Source: Sulfurimonadaceae bacterium (GTDB lineage: Bacteria; Campylobacterota; Campylobacteria; Campylobacterales; Sulfurimonadaceae). From it: a stretch of 6,558 nt of DNA. The stretch covers positions 1 to 6,558 of the forward strand of contig JAUWRZ010000124.1 in assembly GCA_030610325.1 (NCBI GenBank). Reading direction: 5' to 3'. Position 1 is the first letter of the stretch; each line of letters starts with the position of its first letter. Below the pieces are notes generated by a model. That model did no database searches, had not been told where the DNA came from, and was given only the letters and a program-made list of their open reading frames with translations. Made by a program: the position numbers and the translations under genes. This document shows, in pieces, positions 5,618 to 6,558 of the stretch.

Positions 5618-6558
5618 ATGTCAGAGACACCAAAAAGAGCAGTATTTCAACCAAACCGCGAGTTTTCCAAAGATGCACGTATCAAGAACATGTGTGAGTA
5701 TGAGGACCTGTCCCGCTGGGCAGAGGAGGACTATGAGGGTTTCTGGGGTCACTATGCCAAAGAGAAGATCGACTGGATAGAGCCTTTCACGGATGTCCTT
5801 GATGAGAGCAATGCGCCTTTCGTCAAATGGTTCGAAGGCGGAAAGCTAAATGTCTCTGAACAGTGCGTCGACCGTCATCTGGATGTCCGTAAGAACAAAG
5901 CAGCGATCATCTTCGAAGGTGACCGTGGCGATAAGCAGATGGTCACCTATCTTGAGCTTTACTACAATGTCAACAAGATGGCCAACCTGCTCAAAAACGA
6001 TTTTGGTGTCAAAAAAGGTGATCGTGTCATCATCTATATGCCGATGATCCTCGAATCAGCTTACGCGATGCTAGCTTGTGCACGTATCGGTGCTATTCAC
6101 TCCATCGTCTTTGGCGGTTTCTCTGCTGAAGCACTGCGTGACCGTATTAAAGATGCTGAAGCAAAAGTCGTTATCACGGCTGATGGTGCTTACAGAAAGA
6201 ACAAGCCTTATATGCTTAAGCCGGTCGTCGATAAGGCACTAGAAGGTGATACTCCTGTCGAGAAAGTGTGTGTAGTCGAGCGCAACAACGAAGAGATCAA
6301 CTGGGTCGCAGGACGTGACTACTCATATAATGAACTCATCAAAGACCAGTCTCCGGTATGTGACGCGGAACCGATGGACGCAGAAGACCCACTATTTCTG
6401 CTTTATACCTCAGGATCGACTGGTCAGCCTAAAGGTGTCCAGCACAATCAGGCAGGTTATATCCTTTGGGCACAGATGACGATGGAGTGGGTCTTTGATG
6501 TCAAAGAGAACGATACTTACTGGTGTACGGCAGATATTGGCTGGATCACAGGACATAC
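5618..6558 (+). CDS. acs: Acetyl-CoA synthetase (AMP-forming), N-terminal half; cut by window end
   Basis: The first 313 residues, out of roughly 650 in the family, read without interruption from ATG 5618 to the last base. The enzyme makes acetyl-CoA from acetate, ATP and CoA, releasing AMP and PPi, through an acetyl-adenylate intermediate. Visible landmarks are the N-terminal acetyl-CoA synthetase domain with W.EPF and [19 protein letters not shown] (69-88), then [12 protein letters not shown] (100-111), [24 protein letters not shown] (150-173), the P-loop-like A3 motif [12 protein letters not shown] (263-274), and [13 protein letters not shown] (301-313). MPMILES (141-147) replaces the more usual MPM-P-EA, a mild variation. 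The C-terminal domain with the acetylatable lysine (PxxxxGK region) is outside the window. The gene is cotranscribed with, or closely follows, the acetate symporter cluster, which fits acetate assimilation. Confidence 0.96.
   Translation, partial: MSETPKRAVFQPNREFSKDARIKNMCEYEDLSRWAEEDYEGFWGHYAKEKIDWIEPFTDVLDESNAPFVKWFEGGKLNVSEQCVDRHLDVRKNKAAIIFEGDRGDKQMVTYLELYYNVNKMANLLKNDFGVKKGDRVIIYMPMILESAYAMLACARIGAIHSIVFGGFSAEALRDRIKDAEAKVVITADGAYRKNKPYMLKPVVDKALEGDTPVEKVCVVERNNEEINWVAGRDYSYNELIKDQSPVCDAEPMDAEDPLFLLYTSGSTGQPKGVQHNQAGYILWAQMTMEWVFDVKENDTYWCTADIGWITGH

Noticed and set aside
5580..6047. Two short plus-strand frames (5580-5780 and 5850-6047)
   Set aside because: Both are out of frame with acs, whose own frame is unbroken from 5618 to the window end and matches the family throughout.

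Overview
The window reads as a chromosomal segment of a Campylobacterota bacterium (the Sulfurimonas / Sulfurovum / Sulfuricurvum kind). This rests on remembered similarity of the acetyl-CoA synthetase N-terminus, the DsrE-like protein and the family II pyrophosphatase to proteins of that group, plus moderate GC and dense gene packing. The genus cannot be fixed by eye.

Left end (1-910): the last ~75 codons of a manganese-dependent (family II) inorganic pyrophosphatase run rightward. They converge, 25 bp apart, on a small leftward gene for an exported DsrE-like protein (252-683). A short hairpin sits at the convergence point. The 227 bp between the dsrE-like gene and the next rightward gene hold an AT-rich divergent promoter region, a perfect 7+1+7 inverted repeat (707-721) and a 25-codon coding-like open frame (812-889) without a ribosome binding site.

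Centre to right end (911-6558): five rightward genes form an acetate utilisation cluster: a DUF485/YjcH membrane protein, the cation/acetate symporter ActP, a DUF294-type protein (cNMP-binding-like fold, CBS pair, nucleotidyltransferase), a DEDDh 3'-5' exonuclease, and acetyl-CoA synthetase Acs, which is cut by the window edge. YjcH and ActP abut with no gap. The DUF294 protein follows after 91 bp containing a possible ribosome-site-masking RNA structure. The exonuclease start overlaps the DUF294 stop. acs follows after 195 bp with its own likely promoter.

Working model: ActP, with YjcH, imports acetate. Acs activates it to acetyl-CoA with release of AMP and pyrophosphate, which a pyrophosphatase such as the one at the left edge would hydrolyse. 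The DUF294 protein has the architecture of a nucleotide-sensing regulator. From memory, it and the exonuclease accompany actP/acs in other Proteobacteria too (Pseudomonas, Vibrio). Their biochemical role in acetate metabolism is, to my knowledge, not established, and this is the most interesting aspect of the window. No mobile element, CRISPR array, rRNA or tRNA was seen.
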